Shown: piece by piece, positions 35,343 to 49,315 of the stretch
How the letters are laid out: each line of letters opens with the position of its first letter
How positions within the stretch are numbered: the stretch's first letter is position 1
Assembly: GCF_016802725.1 (NCBI RefSeq)
Contig: NC_052667.1
Location: 2,942,501-3,006,500, forward strand
Source: Solenopsis invicta
Taxonomy: Eukaryota; Arthropoda; Insecta; Hymenoptera; Formicidae
DNA length: 64,000 nt
Reading direction: 5' to 3'
Translations under genes and position numbers: made by a program
Notes under the pieces: model-generated
The model's database searches: none
The model's input: only the letters and a program-made list of their open reading frames with translations
Told to the model about the DNA's origin: nothing

Positions 35343-37570
35343 GCTTTCCCATTCCCTCTCTTTCTTTCTCATTCCGCTCTTTCTCCCACCGACTTGTGCG
35401 ACCAACTCGCTTCCCTCTCTCTCTCGCGCGCGCTTCGTCCTTTTTCTCTGTCGGTCGTCCTTTCGGTCTCTCTATTTCTGTCACCGTCTCCCTCTCCACC
35501 CCCCTCCCTCCCCCTTTCTCGTTCCCTCGTTCTCTCGCGTTGCCTGACGAGCGCGAGCGAAGGGATGGAGAACGAATAGGGGTTTCCGTGGTAACGCCCC
35601 ATGCACGAGTAATGCCTTCTCTCCTTGTTCGACCACGCTGTCGGCGTCCTTCTTCCGCTATCGCGCTCCCTCCCGTTCACCGCCGCCGCTCCGCGGCCGT
35701 CGCTCGCTCGCTCGCCAGCAGCGAACACAGTGCGCGCACCGCGTTGTTTCTCTCCTTGCCGCGCGTTCCCCCTCGTTCGCCCACGCTCCCCACTACGAGC
35801 GCTTCTGCGTACAGGCTGCTCCATACACTATCGTCGAAAGCTTTTGCCGAGAGTCGGATGAGCGGACGAGCGAACGGAATTCTCTCCTCTGAACCGAAAT
35901 TACGCGATCGCAGTGGCGAAAAGCGTCAGTCCGAAAACTGGCGGTTCATCGTCAAGTCGAATGTAAATTATATCTATCCGCGTGAAAATGAAATAAAATG
36001 GAGATCTACCCGCTCGATCCATCGATCACTGTCACACGCTCGCGATGTACGAAAACGGGAAATTGGCGATTGCTGGAAATTCAAAATTGTTTGAAAAATT
36101 AACGCTAGATAACTTAGCTGTTGTTTATAAGGAAAGTGGTAACGTTTCCTGAATCGAACCGTAGAATGCTCCGCGCCTAGTTTCCATCTAGCGTATAGAT
36201 TTTCTCCATCTCGTCCGAGGAGGAGTACAGTTAGGAGAAGTTTAGTCTTATGGTTTTTTGAAAAATGCACTTTTTTGAAATTGCCGTAGCGAGGAGAGAT
36301 AGGTCGGCGAGAGACTATACGGAGGCGTGGAGAAGCAGGAGGAAGGGATATATAGTTGGAGGCGGAGGTGGGACGAGAGGATGGGGAAGTGCGCGGTGGT
36401 AAATGCGCAGGTGTATGGGAAAAGTCGCTTACGCCCGTAGTAGAACCGGGGCAAAACGAATCCCGTTGAAGAGCAGCTATGGAAAATTTGCAAATTCGTG
36501 CCGGCGCGATGATGAACGTCTACCTAGCGAAAATAATTTCGCGTGCGGCGCAAAAACACGAAAAGAGAGAGAGAGAGAGAGAGAGAGGGAAGGAGAGAGG
36601 GACGTACTTATTATGTGAAAAGTAACTGATTTCGAAATGCCGCGTTTCACCCCGCGGCCTTAGGTTTAGGGGTACATTAAACCTGACCTTTCATATCAGC
36701 GTTATATCAAAAGCGCACGTGATATTTTCTTGGAATTCTAATGAACGCGTTATTACTGAAACGTTATTTTCCTCTTCGAACGTACACGCGCAAAGGTAGA
36801 CCAGTGTGTTCCATTTCGCGTTGGCGGTTATTTTAAGGGAACGTTAGAAATAAATTCTGTACTGCGGCTAGTAATATTACGTTAAAAGTTTTCATACGAT
36901 TCCACCATGATATAGCGCCCAAAATTTAATCAACGTTATTGAACGTCATTTCGTTTAATATATATAAGCATAAAAATGAACTATGACTCATTAATGTCTG
37001 AAATTTTGTTACGTAACAACGTCGTCGCAACAACGTAAAGGCAGAACGTGATGTTTTTATTCTTTTATTCTTCTATTCTTACAATATTAAGAAAATAACA
37101 AGGCACGTGTTATACATTTTTCCGGATCAACGTTAATGAAATTATCGTTCGCGAAAACTACGTGCAAGTACGAAAGCGATCTCAGTCTACTGGTATCCGT
37201 ATAACATTAATGTTTTGTATCTGTCACATTAGACAATCATCAAGTGTAAAAGAATTTTCGTGAGTATCGCTATCGGCAATTACTCATGAAAGAATAAACT
37301 ATCAGATGGATACACCTTCTTGATCGTCAGCACACTTCTCATCCCCCGCGGGAATATTTAGGCAAGGAAGACCGGTGATCCTCGTCTGGAGGGTCCGGCG
37401 TAACGTAACGCGGCTATCCAACGGGTAATTATTATTACCGGTTCGAGGTTCGTGTCGGCAATTAGAGACGGCCACCTCTAGCTACCGCGGAGACCAACAA
37501 CAGTAAGCGCCATTAAGCAAATAACCGCGGGATTGTTACTCGTTAGTTGGCAGTTGCAGCCGACTGTAGG

Positions 37571-37573
<3 letters not shown>

Positions 37574-37605
<32 letters not shown>
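37574..37605. repeat. (TC)n tract
   Basis: Sixteen TC dinucleotides followed by pyrimidine-rich sequence to about 37670. Confidence 0.9.
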
Positions 37606-37608
<3 letters not shown>

Positions 37609-40600
37609 TGCGTAACCCCTTCGTCACTCCCTTGTATCCTTTCTCCCTGCCCCCTCGACATTCACCCCCGCAATCACGCTTCTTTATTTTTTTCACTCAC
37701 GTACACGCATCCTTCTTCATCTCTTCTCCTTGCCTCTATCTCTTTCCATTTCATCCTTGCGTGTAAACGAGAGAGAGTTGATGATACGTTCACCGTTGAC
37801 ACGCGGGGGGGAAAAAAAAAATAAAGCGAGCTTTCGGAATAACGAGTTACATGACGCGCTCGCGTATGCAGAGATCGCGAGCTTATTCTCGCGGTTACGC
37901 TTCCGTGTTGTTCTTTGGCTCGGCACACACTCGAGAGTTTTGTCCCCCGAGAGAGCGACAGTTACGAGTTAGCGGACACATGAATGCGAGTAATTATTGA
38001 TGGGTATTCGGCCGAGAGAGAACTTTATTCTGCGGCAACAACTTTTAACAGTGGACGTTGTCAGTGGACGCATACTCGGTAAAGACCGAGGTCAGTAAAT
38101 GTTCCTTTAAAAGTCAACGCTTCTGAGAGCGCGGTAGATGATTATCAACGAATATTAAATTTTATTCTTCGAGAATCACTTTCAGAAGAAAAAGTCATTG
38201 ACGTCATAGAGATTTAATTCTAGAAGTACCGACGTTTTTTTTACTCTCTAAAAGGATCAAGCGAATAAATTACTATGAAACTGAAGAATGTGATTAAAAA
38301 TCAAATATTTCATAAAAAAAAACACGATTACCAAAAAGTCAAGGAATTTCAGAATGTTCTTTTAAATTCAAGAAATATAAAAGTAATCTAAAAAATGGAA
38401 ACAGTCAATAATGACCGCTTGGTACTCATAGCGTTAATAAGATCTGAATAGTTGAATACAGAATATGCAGTTCCGGAAATATGACTGCTCGGAGCAAAAT
38501 TTTCATGTCTACACCCTAATTAAGGGAAGCCCCAATTTCGAAGGATTATTTCCTTTCCGCTAGTTCTCTCGAACTAACTCGGCGCACGTATTTATCGCTG
38601 AGGGAACATCGTCGAGTCGAACTATGTGGATCGTATTAAGCCGTGGGCCAAGTCGGAACCAATGAACGGGCGAAGGTTTTGTCAGACGACGGCGTGCACT
38701 TGCTCAAATATATGACTATCTCTGTTGCCTGATGAAGAAGGCGCTGCTACGCCGTGTTCCGTTTCGCGGAGAACTGGAAACGTCGAACGCTCGTCTGGCA
38801 CCTTTCTCGGGACTAACACTTCAATTTCTCGCGTCTACGCTTACATTTCCGAGATCGAGTTAATGCAATCGCAATCGTTTGGATAAGGACGCGCAGACTT
38901 TACGTGCGACCATCGCGACCATTATGACCATTACGATTCCATTATGCGTAAACAAAACAGTTGTACGTACAACGTGAATAAAACGCATCGTTGTATGTCT
39001 TAGAATAAAACTTGGTTAAAAATAATTATACGACAATGACAACTACTACGATGAATTCCTATTCGTTGAGATAGTTTGTAGAATGTTCGGAAAGAGATTT
39101 GTAACAATTTTTTTATTACATTAATCGATACAATAATAAGTGACGGGAATCGGTACCATGTGCGATGCACGTCGAAAGTTCGGAGTGGAAATTATTGCTA
39201 GGGAGAATTTACGTTCGCTCGGTGAGCGAATGTTTAAACTGAAATTTAATTCAACTAAAATATACTAGAAACAATCTAAAAGGTAACGATGTTATTAGAA
39301 TCTGTTCAGTCGCGTAGTTACATTATTTTAACCAAGTAATATTATAAATACAATGGTCGAGGGAAGAACTCTAAAGTTTGGTACGTTCTTCGTTATATTT
39401 TAGACAAAGTTTACATCTGGACCGCGATCTCTTTTTTTTTCCACATAAAACGTAATTTACTCGTTGTCTGTCGTGCAGCATTCGCTGTTCGAAATCTAAG
39501 AATGGAAAATGTCGCTGAATAATTATGTCCGCGGGCAAATGGATCGCCATTCGAGTTTACGCGCGTTCGATGACCGAACGAAAATGTCGCTAAATGAAAA
39601 TTGACGTAACGCGCGCGCGAGAGAGGCGAAATCGTCGCTGTCGCCATCGTCGAAACGAAGCGCGGCCGATCGTCTCTCTCTCCGAGAAGCTGCGCGCGTT
39701 ACGTGTGTCGCCGCTCGGAAAGAGCCCCGAAATTCGGCGGGGCGTCGGTAATGGCATAAACTGTATACCTCGTGTTCAGCGACTTCTCTCGCGCGCGCGA
39801 TATATCCAGCTCATTCTGAGATACAGCTGTGTACGGGAGAGAGAGCCGCGGGTATACGAGCACCGCGCGTATATACGGCCACGTCCATGTACGTAGATGT
39901 ACATAACGATACGTACCTATATACGTGCCATAGTTTAGCGTGGCGTGTATAAGGGTTAGGGGCGTGGTGGTGGTAGTGGTAGTGATAGTAACGATGGTGG
40001 TGGTAGTAGCACCGCGGTGTGTGTGTGTGTGTGTGCGAGCGCGATGCCGGGTGCGGGGATAAACGGGGAGTGAGAGGGTGAGATGAAGCGAGGCGGTCGG
40101 AGTTGGGGGTGGGAGGGGAGGCCGAGGGGTGGCGGTAGGTGACACGGGGGAATGACGGGGCTGAGGGTGGGCAGGGTGGATCGGGGGATGGCGGCCGTTC
40201 GATAGCGAGCGCACGTGGCCGCGCTTCCCGGAGCCGCCGTAGTGGCGCCAACGTCCTATTAACCCTCCACCCGGCCGATCCGCGTTCGCGAGCGCGCACC
40301 TACGCGCGGCCACGCACACAGACACCGTTCGCCACCCTCGCGCTCGCGATACGCCCTACCACCGCCGCCACATGGCCGCAGGACCACCACCGGTCGAGAA
40401 TTTCCAGCGTCGATTCGCGCAGGCGCCTAACTTACTTAAAGGACACTGACTCCTCCGCGCCGTAGCGCCCTGATGGGATCCTCTCTCTTTCTTTCCCTTT
40501 TTTTGCGCTCTCCTTCTATCTCTCCCTCCTCCCCCCTCCCCTCCCTCCCTCTCTCACTCTTTTGCCCTCGCTCCACCTCGATACTTTTCGGAGGAGGTCG

Positions 40601-42127
40601 TTGAAAATAACGGCTGGCGTTCGCGCGCGCGAGAGAGAGGCGATATATTAAAACTTCGCTGGTCCGCGCGCAATCAATTTTCGTTAGCGCGAATATCTAA
40701 AATCCATGGATACTCGTGTACTCGGGCGATAGACACGGGCGATCGAGATCTTTTATTATGGAATACTTTCGTGATTCAAGAGAATCTTATTATGACCAAA
40801 TAATAGGCAAAGCGAAATAATATATTATAGAAACAACCCTTTTGACCGGGCAATGCTATTTTCATGGTAATATATGTTGAGCAAAATACGAAATGCGTAT
40901 ATATTCTTTTCCATCCTCAAAATTTCCGAGAGGCACTTAACGCCGATGCTCTTTTGTGAACTGATACATCCTCTATAACGATCCCAATGATAGGGCCTCC
41001 ACCGATTGCCGCACCAAGTTCAGCGATACGATCTTCTTGGACGGCATACGGGGTTAGATAAATGGCCGCGATCGGATTATCCGCGATCGTGCGAGGTAAC
41101 GCTCACGCGATTGAATCGTCATCGCGACCATGGAATAAAAAAAGGGGGTGGGTGAGGCGACACCCGAGTAACGCGGCTCGACGAGTGGTCAAAACTAAAC
41201 TAAAGCTTATCTCCGATGCTATCAGCTAATAGCCTCGGATTTTTTTTCACGGGAGAATATCTATTCGCAGCACGGCACGCCGAAGGAGAATGATTACTGA
41301 TACATTTTTAGAATAATTATATTTGTAACGTGCTCAACAATTATTTGTCAAAGCCGTTTGTTAATTCATTGCAGTATCTCGTCAGTCTGCTGTCAATAGC
41401 TTTTCGAGGAAATACGTATTAATATTCGCCGTTTCCGGTACTCGGTACCGTCGGTCGTCCAAATTTAAATACCCTAGACCGAGGTACACGCTCTAAATCC
41501 GCCCAAACATACCGTTTACATTCGTTGTAGACCACGTTACATTGCCGTCATTGAAAATTGTGTGCTTACCGGATGACGCATCTCTAAAATAAGCCGGGAC
41601 TGCGTAATAGAAAAAAAAAGAAGCGCGATCTACGCGCGAGCCTCGCGGCTATAGCTTGTATCCTGCTTAACGTAACCTATCCTGTTTGACGAACGTACAA
41701 TCCGCGACGCAAATTGTAATTCTGGCGCCAGAACTCGTTGCTCTATTTGTAATTGGTGCGTTTTCTCGGGAGAAGAGAGAATTAGGTGAAGAGTCTCTAT
41801 ATATACGTATATATAATAAGAACTTGATTAGAGGAGCAAAGAGGGAAAGAAATTTCTGGATTTTTTTCCAAGAGCCTTTCTAAATAAAATTTCATTTTTA
41901 TTATATTATTTATCCCAAACAGTACATTCAACAAACTTATATTCATACGAGTCGTATAATAAAATTTTAGACATGATTCAGATGACTTACATATCTAACA
42001 GATGTCACAAAGATGTTTAAAAGGTGACTTAAAGAAGATGCCTTTATGATGTCTTTTAGACAAGCGTGTTATCTAGGAATACAATCCTCAAATGAACTTT
42101 TTTTCCAAAAACTTGGAGAACAGAATT

Positions 42128-42152
42128 AAAAAAAAAAAAAAAAAAAAAAAAA
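42128..42152. repeat. Poly(A) run
   Basis: About 25 consecutive A residues. No recognisable retroposed sequence precedes it, so it is treated as a homopolymer and not as a retrocopy tail. Confidence 0.85.
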
Positions 42153-43460
42153 CACATAAACGCGCGGTTTGTACGTTAGTCAGTATAACTAGAAATAGGT
42201 CGCTTATTTTTCTATCGAATCTGCTAAACAGACAGAAATTTCAATTGCAGAGGGGAGGGGAGTGGGGAAGAGGAATCAGCAACAGTTTGAGAAGTTGACT
42301 ATCGTTTCGACGATTGAACTTTCGTTGGGATGAGATGGGGAATCGTCCCGTTCTAATTCGAAGCGGAATTCTTCGGCGACCCCGAGTATAAAATTATACT
42401 CGAACGGGGAATGGCGATCTCCAGTTGCGATCGACGAACGGCGACGGCGGTGGCGGCGGCGGCAGCGGCAGCGGCGACGACCTAGCCTCGCGATACCCAA
42501 GCTCTCCCGCAGGATCAATGCGGACTATCAACCCTCGGCGCTATCGAGCGAGCGAGCGGAGCCGCGACGGTGACGGCGTAGCGCGTCGATCGCGCCAAAG
42601 TGTTATACCCCGTTCACGAGGACGACGGTGGCGGCGGCGGTGCGCGTCAACGCGCCGAGAAATCGCGCGATTGTTCGCAAGCGTTTGCGCCGGCGATGTT
42701 AGACACAATGTTGCCAAACGTTAACGTCGACCGCAGTCGGTCGATGAAACGCGAAATGTAGAGAAATCCGCCGACGTTAGGGAAAACGTAAAAAATTCTA
42801 GTTGCTTTAGAATAAAACGGTGAACTCGTAATATACTGGAGCTCACTTCTCTCTCCTCTTTCTTCACTTTTGCTAAAAAAAGAAAAATTATCTACGCTCG
42901 AACGTTATTCGAACGTAGCGTTTTATGTCATAAATATTTACTGGCCGAAGAGAAGTTCGATTGCGTAATTGCCTTTTACTCGACTGAAAGCTCCTGCGCG
43001 CCAAGATATCGCTTCTGGTACCGTCGCCTTCCCGGGCGTTACGTCGGCACGCGATAATTCGATATTATCGAAGCATCGATACGCTGTTTTCGATATACAT
43101 ATATCTTTTGCGCGGATATCTCACTTCCTTCAATCTATCTGGCCAATATCAAAGACCTTCGGTACCGCACCTGTGCCGGTATTGATGCCAAAACGTACTT
43201 GGCACTGAAAGAAATATTAAAATGAGCAAAAATACTCTGAATAATATCGATCCCGACAGAATATCCGGCAGCGAGATACGCATACGGTATATACCGGCGC
43301 GCGGGCAAAAAAAAAACGCGGTAGAAGGAAGCCACGAGTCGGCGCGATTAAGTTGACGAAGAAATATGTACACGCGTGTGCGCGCGGAAAGGGGGGAAGG
43401 AAGGCCGTCGCGAAGAAGCGCGCACGCCGCAAAAACACGTTGCTTGCGTGAGCGACGCGG

Positions 43461-43555
43461 CACGGCCGCGAGGCGAGGCGGGACGAGGCGAGGCGAGACG
43501 GAGCGAGACAAGGAGAGGTAAGGCAAGACAAGACGAGGCGAGGCGCTTTCGCGCG
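43461..43555 (-). repeat. (CGAGG)n minisatellite, inverted relative to 32404-32507
   Basis: Degenerate GAGGC/GACGA/AAGAC units are the reverse complement of the CCTCG array 11 kb away. Translation on the minus strand gives RLASSRLAS-type repeats inside an artefactual long frame. Confidence 0.85.
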
Positions 43556-44257
43556 AGCGAGGACATAGCCGCGCGTGACGTCGGCGCGACGCGGCACAGT
43601 ATGTGTGTATGTGTATGAACGCGAAGGTGTATCGCGGCGTGCTGCCACCTGCACGAGAGCGCGCGACTCACCGCACGTGGTTGGCCTTTCGCACGCAATA
43701 AAACGCGAGTCGCGTGCGTTGCGAAGGGCCTGGCGCGGCGACTCGCATCCCCCGACTTGGGTCGCCCTCGCTGTAGAATGGAATAACGTAAAAAAAAAGA
43801 AAAGGATGATATACACGCTCTGCATACGTATTTTGCTTGCGAAACAAAGTTTCAGGGGTACTTTTCCGACGTGATGGTATTGAAAAGCTACTAGACCTTT
43901 GCAATCGGAGTCTGGCCGTGGAAGGTCAGATTTTGTCAAAAGAGAGGATATACATTTGCGCTGGTTAGAACGAGAAAGAGCTATGTCTTTCTCTTCTATC
44001 TTTTTCTTATCTCTTTCTCTCTCCGGGAGTTGACAAAGCATGGAACATTCAAAATTGACTGTCTTATAGCCAGACTCTGATTCGAGTGTGTAGGAGCTAC
44101 TAAGCATACTGAAAACATCTAAAATAAATTTGATATTAATAATATTTTGGAAATAATTTACAGATTTTATGTACAACATGTACATCCGATAAATTAAGTT
44201 TAATATTATCTGATATACAGAAATTTTTCGACTTCTCAAGATGAGACGAGTACGACT

Positions 44258-44261
<4 letters not shown>

Positions 44262-44306
<45 letters not shown>
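44262..44306. repeat. (AT)n microsatellite
   Basis: About 22 AT dinucleotides. Confidence 0.95.
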
Positions 44307-44308
<2 letters not shown>

Positions 44309-45827
44309 GTTGAATTCTGGATATCTAAAATCTAAATTTTATTCATGTCTGCGAGAGTCGCTTTTAAACGAACGAAAAAAAGGATCGCTCAAATAACGAG
44401 TAATTGGAAGGAAACAGCATTCTCGCGCAACGCTGTTCTCGCAGCAGGTGAAAGAGAGCTGGCGAGGCCCATTCGCCGGCGCGGATCATCGTCTCGCGCG
44501 AGGACCATCTCGCAAGGGTACTTATTGCTGAATGAGAGTGCCGATATCTGCCTCGCGTCCGCGGAGTGGCCGCTTTTTACCGTCGTCGTCGCGCGCACGT
44601 TGCCGACTCCCGTTTGCATACGATAAGCACTCGTCGTTTCCCCCACTACGTTCCCCCGCGCGTTTAGACGCGCTTGCTATCTCCAAAGGGAGTCCGCCTG
44701 TATGCACTTGGCAAAAGAGCGGTGCCACCTGTGTGTAGGCGCGTGAATTTATAGCTCGTGGGAATGTCGCGAAGGGAGAAAGGGAGGAGCGGGCCGCGAG
44801 AAAAAGACAGGAGATAGGTGGCCGGGGGGACAGGGCAGGGCAGGGATAGGCGCGGGGGAGACGAGGGGCGCGAGGGATGACCCGAACCACGTGGCGATCT
44901 ATTTGTCACGCGAGAGCGGTCACTCCTATCGCGTTAAGTTTGGTTAGGCAATCGATGGATCTTGGCCGCGCGACTCGAACCGGCGCCTTTCGCGAGACTG
45001 AAATACTAGCCGCGCGAATGGCAGCGCGAAAGATGATATTTCGCGGATTGGACGAGTATTTCGCATACGTGCCGAAAAATCGGAGACTGTGAACTCAGCG
45101 AGATCTCGGCCCGTCGGTTTAGAAGAGTTATGCGAAAACAATTTGGATCGGATACTCTTACCGTTCTAGACAAAGTTACGCGTTACGTATCCCGCTACAC
45201 TGTAAAATCGGGGCCTCGAATTAAATTTCTCTAAATTGGAATTCGTTAAAAATTGATCGACGATAAGAAAAATACCCTCTTTAAGATCCATTCGCCAAAG
45301 TTCGTTAGCATGAACTCTTAACACTAAATAAATCTATAATTAGATCTCGACTAAAATTGCGCTAAGAGAAGATCGATCCTGATTTCGTAAGAAGACTATC
45401 CTTTTTCTCTCCCGGTTTTCTCTATCCACCCGAACACTCGAGCACTCGCGTATACTCTCGAGAGCTCGCATGATGCCTAGTACAACCACCGAGCATACAC
45501 GGTACCATGTTGCTCTCTTGGTGGCCTTGAAGTAAGTATCATCGCATACTAAGGCTCAAGGTAAAGGAGGTAGGGGGCATAGGCCTGAGAGATCGGTTAT
45601 CGGAGTCACACCCTCGTATCCTTCTCTTTCTATCTGTCTAGCAGCCTTTCCCGTCGTCTTTCCTGCTTCATTCTATTTCTACGTTCCGTCTTTTTGCCAC
45701 CCCCGGTGCTCTACCGCCCCCGCTACCCTATCCTTTTCCTTCAATCTCCCTCCCTTTCTATAGCTCGTTTTTCCTCCGCTCTCCCCACTGCGCTGGCCTC
45801 TTTCCCGTGTATATACATTATATATCT

Positions 45828-45828
45828 C

Positions 45829-45863
<35 letters not shown>

Positions 45864-45893
45864 ATACTATATATACATATATATATCACTATC
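45828..45893. repeat. (AT)n/(ATGT)n microsatellite
   Basis: TATA runs with TATGTATG interruptions. Confidence 0.85.
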
Positions 45894-47317
45894 CTGCCGC
45901 ATCCTCCTCTCGCTCCCACCACGCCAGCTCGTTTGATTCCGGTTCGATGGAATGCTATACGATCTTAGGAAGCGAAGGGAGGACAGAGATGCCGACGGAG
46001 AAGCGAGAAGGGAGAATAGGGGAAGACGACGAGAGAGAGGGAGAGAAAGAGAGAGAGAGAGAGAGGGAGGAAGAGAGAGGAAAAGAGGGAAAGAGAGAGC
46101 GTGGCAGAAGAGAAGTAGAGGGAGGGAAGAGAGACGGAGTCGACGGAGGAAAGGCGAGAGGGGAAGACGGAGGGAGTGACGAGCAAAACAAGGTGGGGGA
46201 AAGGAGAGTAAGAGTGGGGGTGTTGGAGGAGAGGACGAGGGATTGCGTACATGTACCTTCGGTACTCTAGGCGCACACGGTTGATATACATACAACGTTG
46301 ATCGTTAAAAGAGGATTTCCATTACCGGGTCAGTGCCGGACGGAGGAACGACGAGGAGAGCGCTCTGACCGTCGCTGTCTCCGCTCGCGCAATCGCGAGT
46401 TAGCGATTAACCGGGATACGCCGGTCGTCAAAAGCGCCCGAAATTGCCGCGAGCGCCTCTCCGCACAGCCCTTTGCATATAGATGTAAAAATCATCTAAT
46501 ATTTAAGATGATGAAAACCCTGTTAAACGTATCGCGCACGAACGATAATTGTAACGTAACTCGTCGTGTTAGATTCTTTTTTATGTCGCAACTTCATTTT
46601 ACGTACTCGCTCGTACGGTCACAAATTTGCAGCGTAAAGGTCACGACGTCAAACTATTTCAGACTCGAAAGCTTAAATGTATTACGTGTCTGCCGCTTGA
46701 CTAGCTCTAAATCACATTGTTTTGAGTCGTCCTGAACTGACAGCATAATCCTGTCTTAAAGGGGGTATTTCTGTCAATAGGTAGTCATCGACGCTCGTTG
46801 TGTGAACGATTTACAGGATTTGTGTACGGCTTACGAACTAGATATACTCGATCGCATCGCCGGGCGCTAATAATAAACGTACGAATCGATATTGTTACTG
46901 AGTATCCGTCTGGGATTTGCTTTAACAATGTTTTTGCCAAATAACAAACTTGAAATAATTTTCAAGAGTATCTGCTTCTCTTCCATATTTATTCACAAAT
47001 AAATGTAGTTATAAGCGATATATTTTTACTAAAAATACGACGATGAAACATTTCGCAAACATTTTAAACAAGTATATACTATTGTGAATTTTGTCTATCT
47101 CGTGACAAAATCTGACAACGATCTTGCGATTATTCTTTATGTTTTTTTTGCGAGGTAGCTATAAATTGTAAGCTTTTTATTATTTTTGCTTTTCGATTCA
47201 TTATGCATCGGTCATTTTACCGGTATAGTTGCATGAACTTCCGCAAAAACGACACGCAAGAGATGGTTATAGCAGGATATAGCGTTATCTATAAAATATA
47301 AATATATGTGTGCGTGT

Positions 47318-47420
47318 GTGTATGTATATACATACATACATACATATATATATATATAAATAAAATACACACACATATATAGATATATGTATGTGTATAT
47401 AGAGACACATCATATGTATA
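47318..47420. repeat. (ATAC)n/(AT)n/(CA)n compound repeat
   Basis: Interrupted tetranucleotide and dinucleotide units in AT-rich DNA. Confidence 0.85.
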
Positions 47421-49270
47421 TATGAAATATCTGTACAATATAACATAAATATTCATCGCTCAATAAAAACATCGGTGAAAAAAACAATATTTTAATCAAT
47501 TATACTAGAGATATTTAAAAAACCGTTGAAAATACAAGGCTAAACCTTCAATAAAACGTCAAACTAGGCGCACTAATTTCTTTCATCGCATACCGAAATT
47601 AGATCAACGAGACGAGACACCGCTAAAATAATTCCGTTCCGTTCAGATTCCCTAAAGCTGCGAATCCCATTAATGATTAACGAAAGTGTGATTCTCTCAA
47701 GTCGTCGAATATAGCGCAGCCAGTTACAGTGACGGAAACTGATCCGGTGACACATTGGCCGAACTCCGAGTCAAACGTCTCACTGAGGCGATGAGGAAAC
47801 ATCGGGAGCCACCGTGCGCGCGTTGCCGACGTGTCACGGCACGACACAGTGCTCCAACTAGTGCTCGTAAGTGTCCGTGACACTCGTCGTCGGAAGCAGC
47901 CACCTCGCGCGCGGGAGAATACACGCATATCCGTGAGGGTATAGGCGCCACGCGGCCCGACGCACGGCGCGGCGCGGCGCGGTGCGGTACGGAGAGGAGC
48001 GGCGCGGCTACGGCTCCTTCAAACGGCGCTATCCACGTGGTTCCTAAACGCCCCTCCCTTCGTGTTTACGATCCCTTCTACGGCCCGCCCGCCCGCCGCT
48101 CGCCGCACCGTCGCATACCCAGCCCCTCTTTTTACCGATAGGGAAGGTAAACAGCCGTCGAGTGTCACCTGTTATTACTCGTACGCAAATAGGCTTTCAT
48201 TCATGGTCAACCGTCGTGCACGCGCGTACGCGCGCCGCGCTCTAATCCGGAAACGTTTGCGTTACGAGCAATACTACGCGGCGCCTCAGGTGTGCCTCCT
48301 CTTCTTCCTGATACGGAGTCTTGTAACTTTTTTTACCTACTTTTATTCGCGGAACCTACGTCGTAACGCTCGGAATATACGTGTCGCATTTCTCCTTATG
48401 CGTCTGATAGAAAAATAATCTTTTACTAAAATCGTTTACTTTATTTAGACTTATTTGAATATATTTCACGTAGTTACTCATCCCATTTTAATTTCCGTAA
48501 TAACAATTCTCCACGTTATGATACAAATTACGTTATTTCATTATGCATTTATCTGCATTACTTTTAACTCGTATTCTCGGATGAGCAATAAAAGACTAAC
48601 GTAAACAAAAATTTAAATCCAATATTATATTTACCGTTTAATTTTTATGCGTTAAAACATAAAAAAAATAATAGAAATATTAAGAAAAGTACATGTATGG
48701 AAACATAGTACAAACGGTACTAATGAAAGTATCGCATATTCATAATACTTTCATAGCGATATTAATCGGATGTGACAGAATATACTCTTCAATTTTCTGC
48801 CATGTGGGTCTCGGGTCATTTCGAATGAGACAGATGCACGTGCGACGGACGCGAATCTCCGCGCGAACCTCGCCGGCATCCGAACCGAAACCGACTGAGC
48901 CGCGGAATAGAAGCAGCGGCGGCGACTACACGACGACAACAAAGTGCATCGCTCGTTGCACCGCGAGAGCGAGAGCGTCGCGGGGAAGAGATTGCGGCGG
49001 CAGAGAGCGAGAAAGAGGAAGAAGCATGAGAGGCGGGGGAGGACGGGGCGAGACGCACAACGAGGTGAATCTCCAGTGTGGTCGAAAGGGATGGATGCGG
49101 AAAGGCAGAGACGAGGGGGCAGGCAGAGCGTACGTAGGGCACGGGGGAGAGGAGAACACGGACGCGTGGGGCGGCGGGTGGCGGGGCAAAGAGGAGCGGT
49201 ACACATAGCGCGCCGGCTGTGCCGGGGTGTGGAGGGAGAGAACATCTACAATGCACCCGACATGCACGCG

Positions 49271-49273
<3 letters not shown>

Positions 49274-49312
<39 letters not shown>
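49274..49312. repeat. (CA)n microsatellite
   Basis: Nineteen CA dinucleotides in CpG-rich DNA. Confidence 0.95.

Positions 49313-49315
<3 letters not shown>

Larger units (their letters stand above)
31622..45000 (-). other. tara: tara large intron, 31.6-45 kb
   Basis: There is no convincing exon in this part. CpG-rich blocks at 31950-32720, 33050-33480, 35050-35880, 39600-40700, 42400-42720, 43250-43760 and 44400-45100 alternate with AT-rich DNA (33950-34380, 36650-37300, 38100-38500, 39000-39450, 41880-42160, 43780-44340). A pyrimidine-rich block fills about 35160-35550. Small palindromes include GAGTATAAAATTATACTC near 42384 and a stem near 42893-42920. A 349-codon minus-strand frame (44266-43217) crosses a minisatellite and is not credible as a gene. 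Confidence 0.5.

Noticed and set aside
35063..36094. 343-codon plus-strand frame
   Set aside because: It starts with GTG and is mostly Ser/Leu/Arg from a pyrimidine-rich (TC)n block.
39699..40325. 208-codon minus-strand frame
   Set aside because: Thr/Pro/His/Ser low complexity produced by GGT and GT repeats.
43217..44266. 349-codon minus-strand ATG frame
   Set aside because: It begins inside an (AT)n tract, crosses the CGAGG minisatellite and GC-rich low-stop DNA, and contains no recognisable domain. Composition changes abruptly along its length.
45166..45203. 38-nt exon-like segment between TTTTACAG and GTAAGAGT on the minus strand
   Set aside because: Length is not a multiple of three and it contains an in-frame stop; at most a poison exon, with no other support.
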